The notes under the pieces were generated by a model. That model did not search any database. It was not told the origin of the DNA and saw only the letters and a program-made list of their open reading frames with translations. From contig CM026404.1 of NCBI GenBank assembly GCA_014843695.1, positions 58,515,931-58,579,930 on the forward strand: 64,000 nt of DNA, in the 5' to 3' direction. The position numbers and the translations under genes were made by a program. The first letter of the stretch is position 1. The number at the start of each line of letters is the position of its first letter. The stretch is from Archivesica marissinica (Eukaryota > Mollusca > Bivalvia > Venerida > Vesicomyidae). Of this stretch, positions 35,563-48,149 are shown piece after piece.

Positions 35563-35854
35563 AATAGCTATTAGCATCACATAGACTTCAATAGCTATTA
35601 GCATCACATAGACTTCAATAGCTATTAGCATCACATATATTTCAATAGCTATTAGCATCACATAGACTTCAATAGCTATTAGCATCACATATACTTCAAT
35701 AGCTATTAACATCACATAGACTTCAATAGCTATTAGCATCACATATACTTCAATAGCTATTAGCATCACATAGACTTCAATAGCTATTAGCATCACATAG
35801 ACTTCAATAGCTATTAGCATCACATAGACTTCAATAGCTATTAGCATCACATAG
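35563..35854. repeat. 27-bp tandem repeat related to the 51-bp satellite
   Basis: About 11 units of ATAGCTATTAGCATCACATA plus GACTTCA. The part TTAGCATCACATA-AC-TCAA is shared with the 51-bp satellite unit. Confidence 0.85.
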
Positions 35855-37841
<1,987 letters not shown>

Positions 37842-38105
37842 CACAGAAAATATAAAATACCACTGCTGTAACTTGATGTGACTATAAGTGTGTGTCTATG
37901 TGCGTGCGTGCGTGCGTGCGTACATGCGCACGTGCTAGTGTGTGCGTGTGCGTGTGTATGCGCGGGGTGTCGCATATGTAACTATTATTCTGACACCAGA
38001 ATAAATAACAAATATATAATATTTACTTATTTACTCTCTAACAGTTTTCATAATAGCTCAAGCTTAGCTTACATACGGAGATTAACAGAGAGAAATATTG
38101 AAATA

Positions 38106-38342
38106 GGACTAGTTTATACCAATTTATTTTAGCTCGATTGCGAAACAAGTTCTTACAACTTATATTAATCACTCTCGAGACCTCATTCCTGATGGAATCC
38201 ATCGCCACGAGGGAGAGAGAAGAGGCACTGTGGTATTTAAATGCATTGCCTAAAGGCACACACAGCGATAGCTGGGCTCGAACTCGAGGCCTTTCACACC
38301 TGAAGCAAACGCGCTACAACTGCGCTATCACGACTTCCAAAT
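38106..38342 (-). mobile_element. SINE-3, full or nearly full
   Basis: In reverse it carries a tRNA-like head (GTGATAGCGCAGTTGTAGCG, GGCTCGAACTC-type B box), then CTTCTCTCTCCCTCGTGG, and the shared 3' core CGAGAGTGATTAATATAAG followed by AACTTGTTTCGCAATCGAG. Confidence 0.8.
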
Positions 38343-38543
38343 AGGATTATTACTCTAAATAATTATATATCTTAAAATCAGGTCCTAATTACAGGCTACA
38401 CTAGGCGCAATCATATCCTAATACGGAACGAGTAAACTGGTTCAATAGTCTGCCCGACTCCAGGAACTTTATTTTTGAAGTGTATGTTATGGACGCCAGT
38501 CGTTATGCCACGTATCCTTTTCAATGAAATACTGTTACGATAC

Positions 38544-38712
38544 TTGGCTTCAGTGGCCGAGTCGTGAAAGTCATTGACATCAAACCAGGTTCGAATCCCA
38601 CTAGGCATGCCGAATACGTTAATGTGAGGCAGCTGGGTGGTCGGTGGTTCTACCACGAAGAGCCGCCGTATGACGTATGCTGTCGGGGCGACTTTCAACT
38701 CAAGAACATTGT
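38544..38712 (+). mobile_element. unclassified tRNA-headed SINE fragment
   Basis: TGGCTTCAGTGGCCGAGT resembles an A box, and GGTTCGAATCCCACT at 38588 is a perfect B box. The body (TCGGTGGTTCTACCACGAAG, with an internal hairpin) is not shared with the other SINEs here. It abuts the SINE-1 copy that begins at 38713. Confidence 0.5.
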
Positions 38713-38943
38713 GGTTTTACGTTTATTTATCGTCGCTACCGGTTGCCCATATGAGCGACGCCTCCTGAAGAGATTAGTCATTTTAGAGTTTTAGAGGATA
38801 GTGCAATGATACAGAAAGAAACCCATTCCAGAGTCTCCCCTGGTTCTTTTACGTGCACGATGTAAAGCACCGACACGAGACCTCGGTTTAATGTCCCATC
38901 TGAAAGACTGTTAATTTTATTATGGTCAGACGGGGGATCGAGA
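38713..38943 (-). mobile_element. SINE-1, head truncated
   Basis: The 3' end (TTTACGTTTATTTATCGTCG) and body are present in reverse. It stops inside the B box (GACGGGGGATCGAGA), so most of the tRNA head is lost. Confidence 0.85.
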
Positions 38944-39263
38944 ACATACTTTTTATACTAAAACCATGGCGTTAGAGCCATTTTCAACAATGGGAGATGA
39001 TAATGGATTATTGTTATTTGAAGCATTCGTCACAATTAAAGTTTGTACGAATATGTCAATATTTACATTTCTCAAATGTTTATACAAAGCAGTATTTCGT
39101 TTCCTGTAGAGAAGGTTGTATGTTAGTCACGTGCAAACAGTTAAACAACACTGTATTAAACACTCAAGAAGAGACACTATACATGATTAATGAAACAGGT
39201 AATTACACGAAGAAACCGTCTAAACATCATCATACAAGTGTTGATTAAAATACTACAACTTCT

Positions 39264-39532
39264 TGTGTTTTCCGTTTATTTATCGTCGCTACCGGTTGCC
39301 CATATGAGCGCGTGACGCCTCCTGAAGAGATTAGTCATTTTAGATTTTAGAGAATAGTGCAACAGAGTCTCCTCTGGTCTTTTACGTGCACAGTGTAAAG
39401 CACCGACACGAGACCTCGGTTTAGTGTCCTATCTGAAAGACTGTTAATGTTATTAGGGTCAGACGGGGGATCGAACCTGCGATCCCTGGATTATCAGTCG
39501 AGCGTGTTACCACTGGACTACAGATCCGTCTG
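39264..39532 (-). mobile_element. SINE-1
   Basis: Nearly complete in reverse, from CCGTTTATTTATCGTCGC to CACTGGACTACAGATCCGTC. It has a short internal deletion in the CCCATTCCAGAGTC region and an extra CGTGA near 39311. Confidence 0.88.
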
Positions 39533-40053
39533 TACTACCACTTAGTAATATACCCGTGCTAGTTCACGGAGAGACATTACCTCCCTTGCTGGTTCTTCTA
39601 TTACCTCCCGAAATGTATATTAGTCCACTAGTTGGAATCCTTTGTTTTTACTGGTTTTTTCTAACCGGATGTTGCGGTAGGATACATGTAATTAGATCAA
39701 AATCATGTTAATTCATTGAAAACCAATGTTTACAGTAAATTATCCATTAGATATGCGCAGGAAACTATATATCAATCAAAATGATCCTGCTATGCTGTAG
39801 GATATCTGTCGAAAATTTAGTTATTTCATACTTATAAGAAACAACGATAAAAACAGAGGAAACCAATTAAGAGGAACTACTTTTATTATTAGTATTCAGG
39901 GGCAGTAACTGAGTGATGTTTCTCATTGTACACATGTGCACTGTTGGGGAGAATGATTCTACACCGCTGCATTTCATTCTAATCTTCTTGCTGTAAAGCG
40001 ATGTGTGCATATCGATATCTAGTATATACAAGCACATTACACGTAAACATTGA
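39533..40053. other. no recognisable feature
   Basis: Unique-looking A/T-rich DNA. Short frames occur on both strands, but none shows a motif or codon-like bias. Confidence 0.5.
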
Positions 40054-40300
40054 TGTCCGTCTAGCTCAGTGCTTAGCACGCTCGTTTCTCACCAATGAAA
40101 CCCGGGTTCCATCCTCAGACCGGAAAGTATGTGAGATGGTATGTTGGTCGCCAGATCGGATTGGAGGGTTTTCCCCGGGTACTCCGGTTTCCTCCCACAC
40201 GAATGACCACATATACGCTTTCATCCGCTCCAACGAGAGTGATTAATATATTAAGTTGTTAAAACTTGCTTCGCAATCGTTGTAAAATAAATAAAGTTTA
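40054..40300 (+). mobile_element. SINE-2
   Basis: A box CTAGCTCAGTGCTTAGC, B box GGTTCCATCC (one change), then CGCCAGATCGGA, GGTACTCCGGTTTCCTCCCA, CAACGAGAGTGATTAATATA, AACTTGCTTCGCAATCGTTG, with an AAATAAATAAA tail. Confidence 0.88.
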
Positions 40301-40590
40301 AACTTAAGCATGTAATCGTTATATATTCATATGCATTTTGAAAACATTATTTCATTGCCGGAAATCCAGTATGTTTTTCATTGTAACTAATTGTAGAATT
40401 AATGTGCTAGCAAATGAATTTACATGTCAACGCAATTATCCAATACAATTACTGCTCTTGTTGTGCAATTTATACTGGGTTTAGAAACCAATGTCAGACA
40501 CACATCGAGTTAGATCTAAGATGGTATACAAATACTGGCAACAAAAAGAAACTGTGCACTTGCCTTAGAGGTAAAATTTACATCTCTAAT

Positions 40591-40846
40591 TGTCCGGTTA
40601 GCACACGCAGTGGTCAGCGCGCTCGCTTCTCACCAATGCAACGCGGGTTCGATCCTCGGACCGGGAAGTATGCGAGATGGTACGGTGGTCGCCAGATCGG
40701 ACATGTGGGTTTTCTCCGAGTCGAGTACTCCGGTTTCCTCTCACACGAATGACCACATATACGCTTTCACCCGCGCCAACGAGAGTGATTAATATAAGTT
40801 GTTAGAACTTGCTTCGCAATCGTTGTAAAATAAATAAAATTTAAAC
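40591..40846 (+). mobile_element. SINE-2
   Basis: Full-length copy from TGTCCGGTTAGC to the AAATAAATAAA tail, 290 bp downstream of another copy in the same orientation. The B box is GGTTCGATCC. Confidence 0.9.
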
Positions 40847-40963
40847 TAAAATATTAGAAACATTATAGGCATATTTGGTATCAAAATGTGCTAAATATTG
40901 GATAAATTAGCGCACTGTGTGAGCATTGTATTCATCACTCATGATCCATGTCACAGGTTGTGT

Positions 40964-41243
40964 GAGTTTTTACGTTTATTTATCGTCGCTACCGGTTGCC
41001 CATATGAGAGACGCCTCCTGAAGAGATTAGTTATTTTAGATTTTGGAGGATAGTGCATGATACAGACAGAGACAAATTACAGAATCTCCTCTGGTTCTTT
41101 TACGTGCACGGTGTAAAGCACCGACACGAGACCTCGGTTTAACGTCCCATCTGAAAGACTGTTAATTTTATTAGGGTCAGACGGGGATCGAACCTGCGAT
41201 CCCTGGATTACCAGTCCAGCGTGTTACCACTGGACTACAGATC
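40964..41243 (-). mobile_element. SINE-1 with 10-bp target-site duplication
   Basis: Full-length in reverse. It is flanked by CAGGTTGTGT at 40954-40963 and 41244-41253, which fixes the element's borders. Confidence 0.9.
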
Positions 41244-41392
41244 CAGGTTGTGTTTTTATATGTACGTGTTTATATGACGGATGCGGCGTTCCATAGTTAA
41301 CGCAGTTTCAATAGCGCATGCGTCGTATATACGGATGACTTCATGTCTTGTCGTTGTCTGTTCACTCGAGTGTGAATCGGTGACGATCGGCA

Positions 41393-41440
41393 ATGTCCGT
41401 CTGTGACGGAAATTGTCGACGTTCGCCGAATCAATCCCAG
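41393..41440 (+). CDS. candidate first coding exon of a host gene
   Basis: Sixteen codons from ATG (MSVCDGNCRRSPNQSQ) run into a near-consensus splice donor, CCAG|GTGAGC at 41441. About 110 bases upstream are less A/T-rich and CpG-containing (GATGCGGCG, GTCGTTGTC, CTCGAGTG), as in a promoter/5' leader. It could be the start of the coiled-coil gene whose exons lie at 59.8-61.6 kb, but the phases (0 out here, 2 in there) require at least one exon between. This is inference from splice signals only. Confidence 0.25.
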
Positions 41441-41861
41441 GTGAGCAGTTGTCACTGTATTGTATTGTACATGTCCACTCGTTTTGTCTGTTGTATGTAT
41501 ATGAATGAGAGATGTATGAAAGGTTTGAATGCTTGCTAATCTAATCCCCTTTCTGGTTATTCTGAACTGTTTCTCAGCTCAGATCTATGGATGAACTCTT
41601 ACGAGATAGTCGAACATCATTTAAAGGCTTTCCAATTTATATTGGAAAGATATTTAAGTAACGCTGTGGCCCTATCCCTATACATACAAGAATAAATAAT
41701 CGAACCTACGCCAGGCGTTGTTGTATAAGTGAGCCCTGTGATAATCCATAATTCTAAAATTTGTAACGAAAAAGTAACGCTCAATATAAAGGTGCACCGT
41801 ATTTTATGGTGTCAGTAATCAGTATACATTTGTATTACATCAATTTTCAAAACTCTCTAAA

Positions 41862-42065
41862 ATACTGATAGCGCAATGGTACCGCGTTCGCTTCAGGTGC
41901 GAAATGCCCGGAGTTCGAGCCCCGCTGAAGCCGTTAAGGCACTTAAATTCCACGCTGCCTCTTCTCTCTCCCTCGATGGTTTCCATGAGGATTGAAGTCT
42001 CGAGAGTGATTAATATAAGTTGTACGAACTTGTTTCGCAATTGAGCTAAACGAAATGTGTATAAA
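41862..42065 (+). mobile_element. SINE-3
   Basis: Head CTGATAGCGCAATGGTACCG, GGAGTTCGAGCCCCGCTG, then CTCTTCTCTCTCCCTCG and the core CGAGAGTGATTAATATAAG, ending near GCAATTGAGCTAAACG. It has an internal deletion around GCACTTAAATTCC. Confidence 0.85.
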
Positions 42066-42206
42066 CTATACTGATGGTATGAGCTATACAATTGGAATAT
42101 TCATGCACCAACAATTGGTTTGTCAGAAAATGGCAGAAGAAAGAAGCCGCCATTATTTTGCCTAATATGGAAATCTGTGTTTTTCATGTGTCTCGATTTG
42201 TGTTTA

Positions 42207-42453
42207 ACTTTGTCAGCGCCGAATAAATTCAGAGCATGTGCAAACAACATAGATCCAGATCAGTCGCGGCGTAACGCCGCCTCTGATCAGGATCTATGTT
42301 GTTTGCTATTCGGACAGGTGCTTCAGCTTCACTGTCTGAAGAGCAATCAGCATATAGCCTGATCAGACTGCATGTTCTGTTCTGTCCGATCAGGTTCTCT
42401 ACTTTTTTTTTTACAAAGTCGCTTTTATGCGACATTGGCGATGAAAGAGTTAA
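42207..42453. mobile_element. MITE with TTAA-flanked inverted ends and an internal hairpin
   Basis: TTAA followed by CTTTGTCAGCGCC at the left is mirrored by GGCGATGAAAGAG then TTAA at the right. TTAA target sites suggest a piggyBac-like origin (inference). Inside, 42240-42306 is a strong hairpin with CAAACAACATAGATCC paired to GGATCTATGTTGTTTG and GCGGCG to CGCCGC. The short frames here are inside this element. Confidence 0.6.
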
Positions 42454-42805
42454 TTTGATCAGTGACAATTTGGATTTTTATAAGCAAAACGCATTGTATT
42501 CCTGCATGCAATGTGTTGTTATTTTCGTGTGACAGTATCCGGATGGAAACGCAGACCTTAATTTTTAAAATTTATGCTGACAGTTGAAAGACCTTCCTAT
42601 GAGTTATGTTTAATTAAGGAATAAAATCAACACATTTATTGTTGCTTTTATTGATGTAAGAGGTAAGGTAACACAGGACATTTGATTAAACTGTACTTAT
42701 TCTTCGTTCATTGTAATGATCCCCTTTAAAGAACAGAACAAAACAGAACACAATTTTATTTCGAAAGACTTGTACATGATACATCGTCTTAACACAACTA
42801 GTGGA

Positions 42806-43038
42806 CGTTGTGATAGCGCAGTGGATGCGCGTTCGCTTCAGGTGCGAAAGGTCCGGAGTTCGATCCCCGCTGGAGCCGTTACGAGTGTGCCCTTAGGCAA
42901 GGCATTTAATTTCCACGTTGCCTCTTCTCTCTCCCTCGTGGCGATGGATTTAATCAGGAATGAGGTCTCGAGACTGATTGATATAAGTTATAAGAACTTG
43001 TTTCGCAATCGAGCTAAAATAAATGTGTATAAGCTAGC
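42806..43038 (+). mobile_element. SINE-3, full-length
   Basis: The best SINE-3 copy: GTGATAGCGCAGTGGATGCG, GGAGTTCGATCCCCGCTGG, GCCCTTAGGCAAGGCATTTA, CTCTTCTCTCTCCCTCGTGG, GGTCTCGAGACTGATTGATA, GTTTCGCAATCGAGCTAAAA. Confidence 0.9.
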
Positions 43039-43136
43039 ACAACTAGTAATAATATATACAATTAATGATCACGTGACAATTGAAATTTAAGTGAGAGTAA
43101 TATATAAATATTGCCACTTACACATTTACGTTATAC

Positions 43137-43490
43137 AGACGGATCTGTAGCCCAGTGGTAAAACGCTGGACTGGTAATCCAGGGATCGCAGGTTCGATCC
43201 CCCGTCTGACTCTATAATAAATATAATTAAATAAATAAATTAAATTAACAGTTTTTCAGATGGGACGTTAAACTGAGGTCTCGTGTTGGTGCTTTACACA
43301 TTGCACTATCCTCCAACAATCTAAAATGACTAATCTCTTCAGGAGGCGTCGCTTATATGGGCAACCGGTAGCAACGATATGTGTCTCTGTCTGTATCATT
43401 GCACTATCCTCCAAACATCTAAAATGAATAATCTCTTCAGGAGGCGTCGCTCATATGGGCAAACCGGTAGCGACGATAAATAAACGTAAA
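43137..43490 (+). mobile_element. SINE-1 with duplicated 3' part
   Basis: Head and body are normal, but the segment from TGCACTATCCTCCAA to GGGCAACCGGTAGC occurs twice (about 43303-43377 and 43398-43475) before the final GACGATAAATAAACG. It lacks the AAAAGAACCAGAGG stretch. Confidence 0.85.
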
Positions 43491-44028
43491 CACACACGTT
43501 CCGTACAAGCACATACGCATGCATGCATGTCGGACTACAACTAGAAACATCTTATCTAAACGTGATGTAAATGTTTTATGTGGACGATCTGTCCTTGCGC
43601 GATTGAGCACCATGAACATTTAGTAGAGGAACACAATGCACGCTTAATGGATATTACTGGAAGCGCTGTATCGGACATGATCGTAATAGTTTATCGGTAT
43701 ATTTTAAGTATCAAAGACTCGTTGTTGTCTCACTCTCTAAATGTCGTATCTCTGGGGTGCACATCTGGGAAGTGTGGATTTATATATGTGTTCTTATGAA
43801 CTCTGCTAATGGAATCTTAACGAATGGATTACTGTAATGTAACAATAATGACTAATCTGGATATTTGAAAAAAAGATATATTTACTTTGAAATTAGTTCG
43901 AGACATAGATTTGTGTTTAGGCGAATTTAATTCGGAGACAACAGCCATACATATAATATCACACAGCCATTACTTGTAAATATGAGATTGGTGGGCGTAT
44001 TCAAATGTTTGTTGAACAATTAAAAAAT
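43491..44028. other. no recognisable feature
   Basis: Unique sequence with several short open frames and no motif or repeat I can name. Confidence 0.45.
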
Positions 44029-44190
44029 TTCTTAGCACGATTGCGAAACAATTTTTACAACATTAGTTTAATCGTGACGTCATTCCTGAAGGAATCCACC
44101 GCCACGAGGGGGAGAGAAGAGGCACTGTGAAATTTAAGCGCCTAGTCGAAGGGCACAATCGTAACGGCTACAGCTGGGCGCGAACGCCGG
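44029..44190 (-). mobile_element. SINE-3 body fragment
   Basis: In reverse it keeps the 3' core (CGATTGCGAAACAA, TAATCGTGACGTCATTCC) and GAGGGGGAGAGAAGAGGC, but the head breaks off at GCTGGGCGCGAAC. The next 100 bp (44190-44290) is GC-rich unrelated sequence. Confidence 0.75.
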
Positions 44191-44471
44191 GCCGGGAGGT
44201 TGTTGCACCCAGTACTGGTTAACCGCTGGAGCCTGCCCAAGAAAGGTGTTGCTAGGCAAGCTGCCCACCGGCGATATATCGGGAAAACCCGAACAAACAA
44301 CTAACAACCAAAATGATTCAAGGATATAATTATATATATATATATATGCAACCCTGTGGCTATTATCAACAATTTACAGTTACTATTAGCAGATACTTAT
44401 CATAATTCGCAGTTCTAGTCGTATATACATCAATACATAGTGTACACGTATATAAGCTTTGTTTTCTATAG

Positions 44472-44604
44472 ACATGAGCATAGCATTGACAACACGTGCA
44501 CATTTCTGGAATATACGCATGTGACATGTTCACATCTTCATCTGACACCTAACAATGTTTTCGAACGTACCGGATCTAATCACAATGCCTGGCAGATTTC
44601 TATC
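44472..44604 (+). other. candidate host exon (weak)
   Basis: A pyrimidine-rich acceptor (TTTGTTTTCTATAG) and a strong donor (ATC|GTAAGTAT) bound 133 bp, open in one frame (44 codons after one leading base). The peptide shows no family motif. The phases do not fit directly with the other exon candidates, so this may be chance. Confidence 0.18.
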
Positions 44605-44677
44605 GTAAGTATATGTGTACGTGTAACTTAGAATGTCATTCGTGTATACCAACATTCAGTTTTTCTGGGTGGGTGTT

Positions 44678-44960
44678 ATACGTTTATTTATCGTCGCTAC
44701 CGATTGCCCATATGAGCGACGCCTCCTGAAGAGATAAGTTATTTTAGATTTTGGAGGATAGTGCAATGATACAGACAGAGACCAATTCCAGAATCTCCTC
44801 TGGTTCTTTTACGTGCACGGTGTAAAGCACCGACACAAGACCTCGGTTTAACTTCCCACCTGAAAGACCGTTAATCTTAGTAGGGTCAGACGGGGGATCG
44901 AACCTGCGATCCATGGATTACCAGTCCAGCGTGTTACCACTGGACTACATATCCGTCTGT
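44678..44960 (-). mobile_element. SINE-1
   Basis: Full-length in reverse, from ACGTTTATTTATCGTCGC to ACTGGACTACATATCCGTC. Confidence 0.9.
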
Positions 44961-45067
44961 GTTTTTCTAGGCAAACGAATTGATTTAACCTAATGCATCC
45001 TACCAATGCGTTTCACTGAACACAACCAGATGTTTATCTAGAAGACTCATACATAATATATGTAGAG

Positions 45068-45530
45068 GATATAAGCTGAACACGATCCAATATGTAAAAT
45101 ATTGAACAGTGTGTGGCGCGTATGGCCGAAGACAGTACCAATATTTTACATATTGGATCAGTTTGCGGCTTATATCTTACTTAAAACACACATCTTACTT
45201 AAAACAACAATATCCTACTAATTAAAATTGTTAATTTCGTATATTTACGTGTATAATTTAATATAATACTCTGGCCTTTTGACACCAGTCCAACCCGACC
45301 CAGTGGGTCTATATGTCACATTAAAAACACTGTCGTGGAGTATTATATTGAATTCTACGCATTCTAACACTTTTAATTAGTAGGATCTTGTTATATAAGT
45401 TTGTCTTTTACGTAAGATATAAGCCTCAAACGGATCCAGTATGTAAACTATTGGTACTGTCTTCGGCGCTACACGCCTCACACAGTCCAATATTTTACAT
45501 ATTGGATCGTTTTTGGCTTATGTCCTATAC
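45068..45530. mobile_element. fold-back element with long compound inverted arms
   Basis: The left arm (about 45068-45185) starts ATAAGCTGAACACGATCC, and the right arm ends GGATCGTTTTTGGCTTAT. Each arm carries its own inner palindrome around CAATATGTAAAATATTG. Further in, CTACTAATTAAAATTGTTA pairs with TTTTAATTAGTAGG, and AATATAATACTC with GAGTATTATATT. No coding capacity. Confidence 0.65.
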
Positions 45531-46132
45531 ATAAACTGATGTACGTGGATGAAAGGAACAGTATATATACTACTCATTAATGCTTTCCTTGTGCTACATG
45601 ATAAACTCACGTGTAACTGTTCTAACTGGCAGTATTTGCAGTGTATATTTTGAGGCCGCGACATATTAATTGTATAGCATAACTTTATGGTGGTTTACTG
45701 GTTTATATATACCATATTGATCTTAACAATTAATTGATTATCGATAACCCTGCCTGTGCCTCAATTTGTTACTGGAATTGACATGTAATGCAGTAAACCC
45801 CATACATTGCTGTAAGTTAACCTGACATACTTGCTCGTATTCTATGTCGGCCCAATGTCTTTATATATAATTAAAACACAAATTGCTATTGGCTTACTAT
45901 CCTCCCAAATTCCTTTCTTAAAATGGTTTAACGAAATGCATGCTTTCAAGAGGATACATATGTCGATCTTACAACCTATGTTCTTGAAGTGCGTGTATTT
46001 TAATAATGGACCATGGATTGTAACATGCTATACAATCATGTTATACTATAGAATTAGCAGAATCTATAATGTATACATCATTTCGTCGTGTGAGTACTGG
46101 GAGGGGTCATGTGAAAGAAACGAGCATGTTTG
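45531..46132. other. no recognisable feature
   Basis: A/T-rich unique DNA. The frame at 45831-46220 runs into SINE-1 sequence and lacks any domain. Confidence 0.45.
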
Positions 46133-46343
46133 TGTTTTACGTTTATTTATCGTCGCTACCGGTTGCCCATATGAGCGACGCCTCCTAAAGAGATATGTCA
46201 TTTTATATTTTGGAGGATAGTGCATGATACAGATATCCATTTCAGAGTCTCCTCTCGTTCTTTTACGTGCACGGTGTATAGCACCGACACGAGACCTCTG
46301 TTTAACATCCCATCTGAAACAATGTTAATTTTATTAGGGTCGG
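46133..46343 (-). mobile_element. SINE-1, head missing
   Basis: The reverse 3' end and body are present, then it stops at ATTTTATTAGGGTCGGGGGG, just before the tRNA head. Confidence 0.85.
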
Positions 46344-46420
46344 GGGGTGTGTTGGTTGTGGTGTTGGTGTGTTTGAACACCATTTTATGTTCCATTGCTT
46401 GTGTTAATTCTATGTACTAA

Positions 46421-46757
46421 AACGGGACTTCGAGATAACAGGATAATTCGACATAACCGACTTTGATATAGCGGCTGTAGACTGTAGCTATTAATCACCG
46501 TAAGGTGGGAATACAGAGAATATAATATATAACAAGAATGAGCAGGAAAACCATGAACTATACATACATCTACATCCTCTATGTCGAATTCCGTCGGACC
46601 TAGCAAAATACTTCGATATAACCGAAATATGACTTAATGAAATTCGATATAAACGGAGCCAGTTATATGTAACATGATAGTGTCTGAAACGGGACTTTGA
46701 TCGGAATTCGAGATCGACATAACCGACTTTGACATAACGGATGTAGACTGTAGTTGA
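46421..46757. mobile_element. possible pogo/Tigger-like MITE pair
   Basis: AACGGGACTT...CGACATAACCGACTTTGA...GTAGACTGTAG occurs at 46421-46490 and again at 46688-46757. In between are CTTCGATATAACCGAA-type phrases. The reversed end CTACAGTCTACATCCG recalls Tigger-like termini. Family is uncertain. Confidence 0.35.
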
Positions 46758-46759
46758 TC

Positions 46760-47308
46760 TCATATGAAGATAATATCTCAGCATCCCTATGTTATGTTAT
46801 ACATACACATTTGTCATGTGATTGATATATATATTGTGCCTAACAATATATAACAATATAGCATTCATATAATTTCAATCATTTTAGCAAGACAATTACT
46901 ATCAGTATATTTTTTGTTTTTTGTTGTTTTGTTTTTTTGGAGCCACGTTTAAGGTCCGTTTATTTGCCTCGTCGTAGGTAGCAAGCGGGTCGAGGCCATC
47001 CCACTTGTACCTTACAAAGAACATAGTAATGAAATTTGTACAAAACAGTTACATTTACATATGTATACAATACATTACATAATTCAATTTATAAGACTGT
47101 TATGTTTAGACAAAGCATGTGAAAAAGAAGAGAAAAATTAACACAAAAAATAGAAAAATAATAGTCTTGTCTAAATATCGCAAGAGAGAAAAAAAAGAGA
47201 GATCTACTTCGGCTTGTTATATATATTGAATAACATTTATATATTATTCAACTATCAGTATATTACTGAATATAATTTACTGTCAAAATGATGAACATAA
47301 TCAGTGGC
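46760..47308. other. non-coding, no clear feature
   Basis: Contains a T-rich stretch (46907-46941) followed by GGTCCGTTTATTTGCCTCG and A/T-rich sequence, perhaps an old transposon end. Confidence 0.4.
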
Positions 47309-47555
47309 TGTCCGATTAGCGCAGTGGCTAGCGCTCGCTTCTCATCAATGCAACCCGGGTTCGATCCTCGGACCGGGAAGTATGTACGATTGTACGGTGA
47401 TCGCCAGATCGGGCAGGTGGGTTTTCTCCGGGTACTCCGGTTTCCTCCCACATGAATGACCACATTTACGCTTTCATCCACGCCAGCGAGAGTGATTAAT
47501 ATAAGTTGTTAGAACTTGCTTCGCAATCGTTGTAAAATAAATTAAGTCTTAAACT
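47309..47555 (+). mobile_element. SINE-2
   Basis: Full-length: TGTCCGATTAGCGCAGTGG, GGTTCGATCCTCGGACCGG, the CAGATCGGGCAGGTGGG segment, GCGAGAGTGATTAATATAAG, and an AAATAAATTAAG tail. Confidence 0.9.
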
Positions 47556-48149
47556 TGATAGAATCCTAAATAAGCATTCGATATTGCTGCTTTAACTTGT
47601 TTTAATACATTCTTATCATTTGACTTTAGCAATTCTTAAAAACGTTCCACATTGATGGTTTAGATTGGATATATTGATGTATGTATGTCTTGCGTACATT
47701 ACTAAATCATCAGTATATATAAAGTGATTCTCGTCTTCCATGCCTAATTTATCACAGTCGTTACAATGGCTTTCGGTCGCTCGGTATTATATTTATTGCA
47801 TATCGGCACGATTTAACCCAAGGACGAACCTATGCTCTCAACCTACTAATGAACCACATACGGTTTCATGGTGCGATATCGAGATGTCTCTCAACATTAT
47901 AATGCTCTGAGCTAAGTCTAAAAATCGGATATAAATATATCGTCCATTGCAAATAGTTTCCATTAAAGCCATGTTTGATTAGCCTAACTTGAACGCATGC
48001 ACAGTTTGAACTAAGTATTACCAATACTACTAATAGTAATGTTATAAATGTTCAGTTAAACTCTGTGACACTATCTAGACTCATACTTAAGTGTAACACA
48101 TTATAGAATATGTAAATACATACACCTTGAAAATCTATTTCACGAGCAT
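47556..48149. other. no recognisable feature
   Basis: A/T-rich unique DNA without long frames. Confidence 0.45.
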
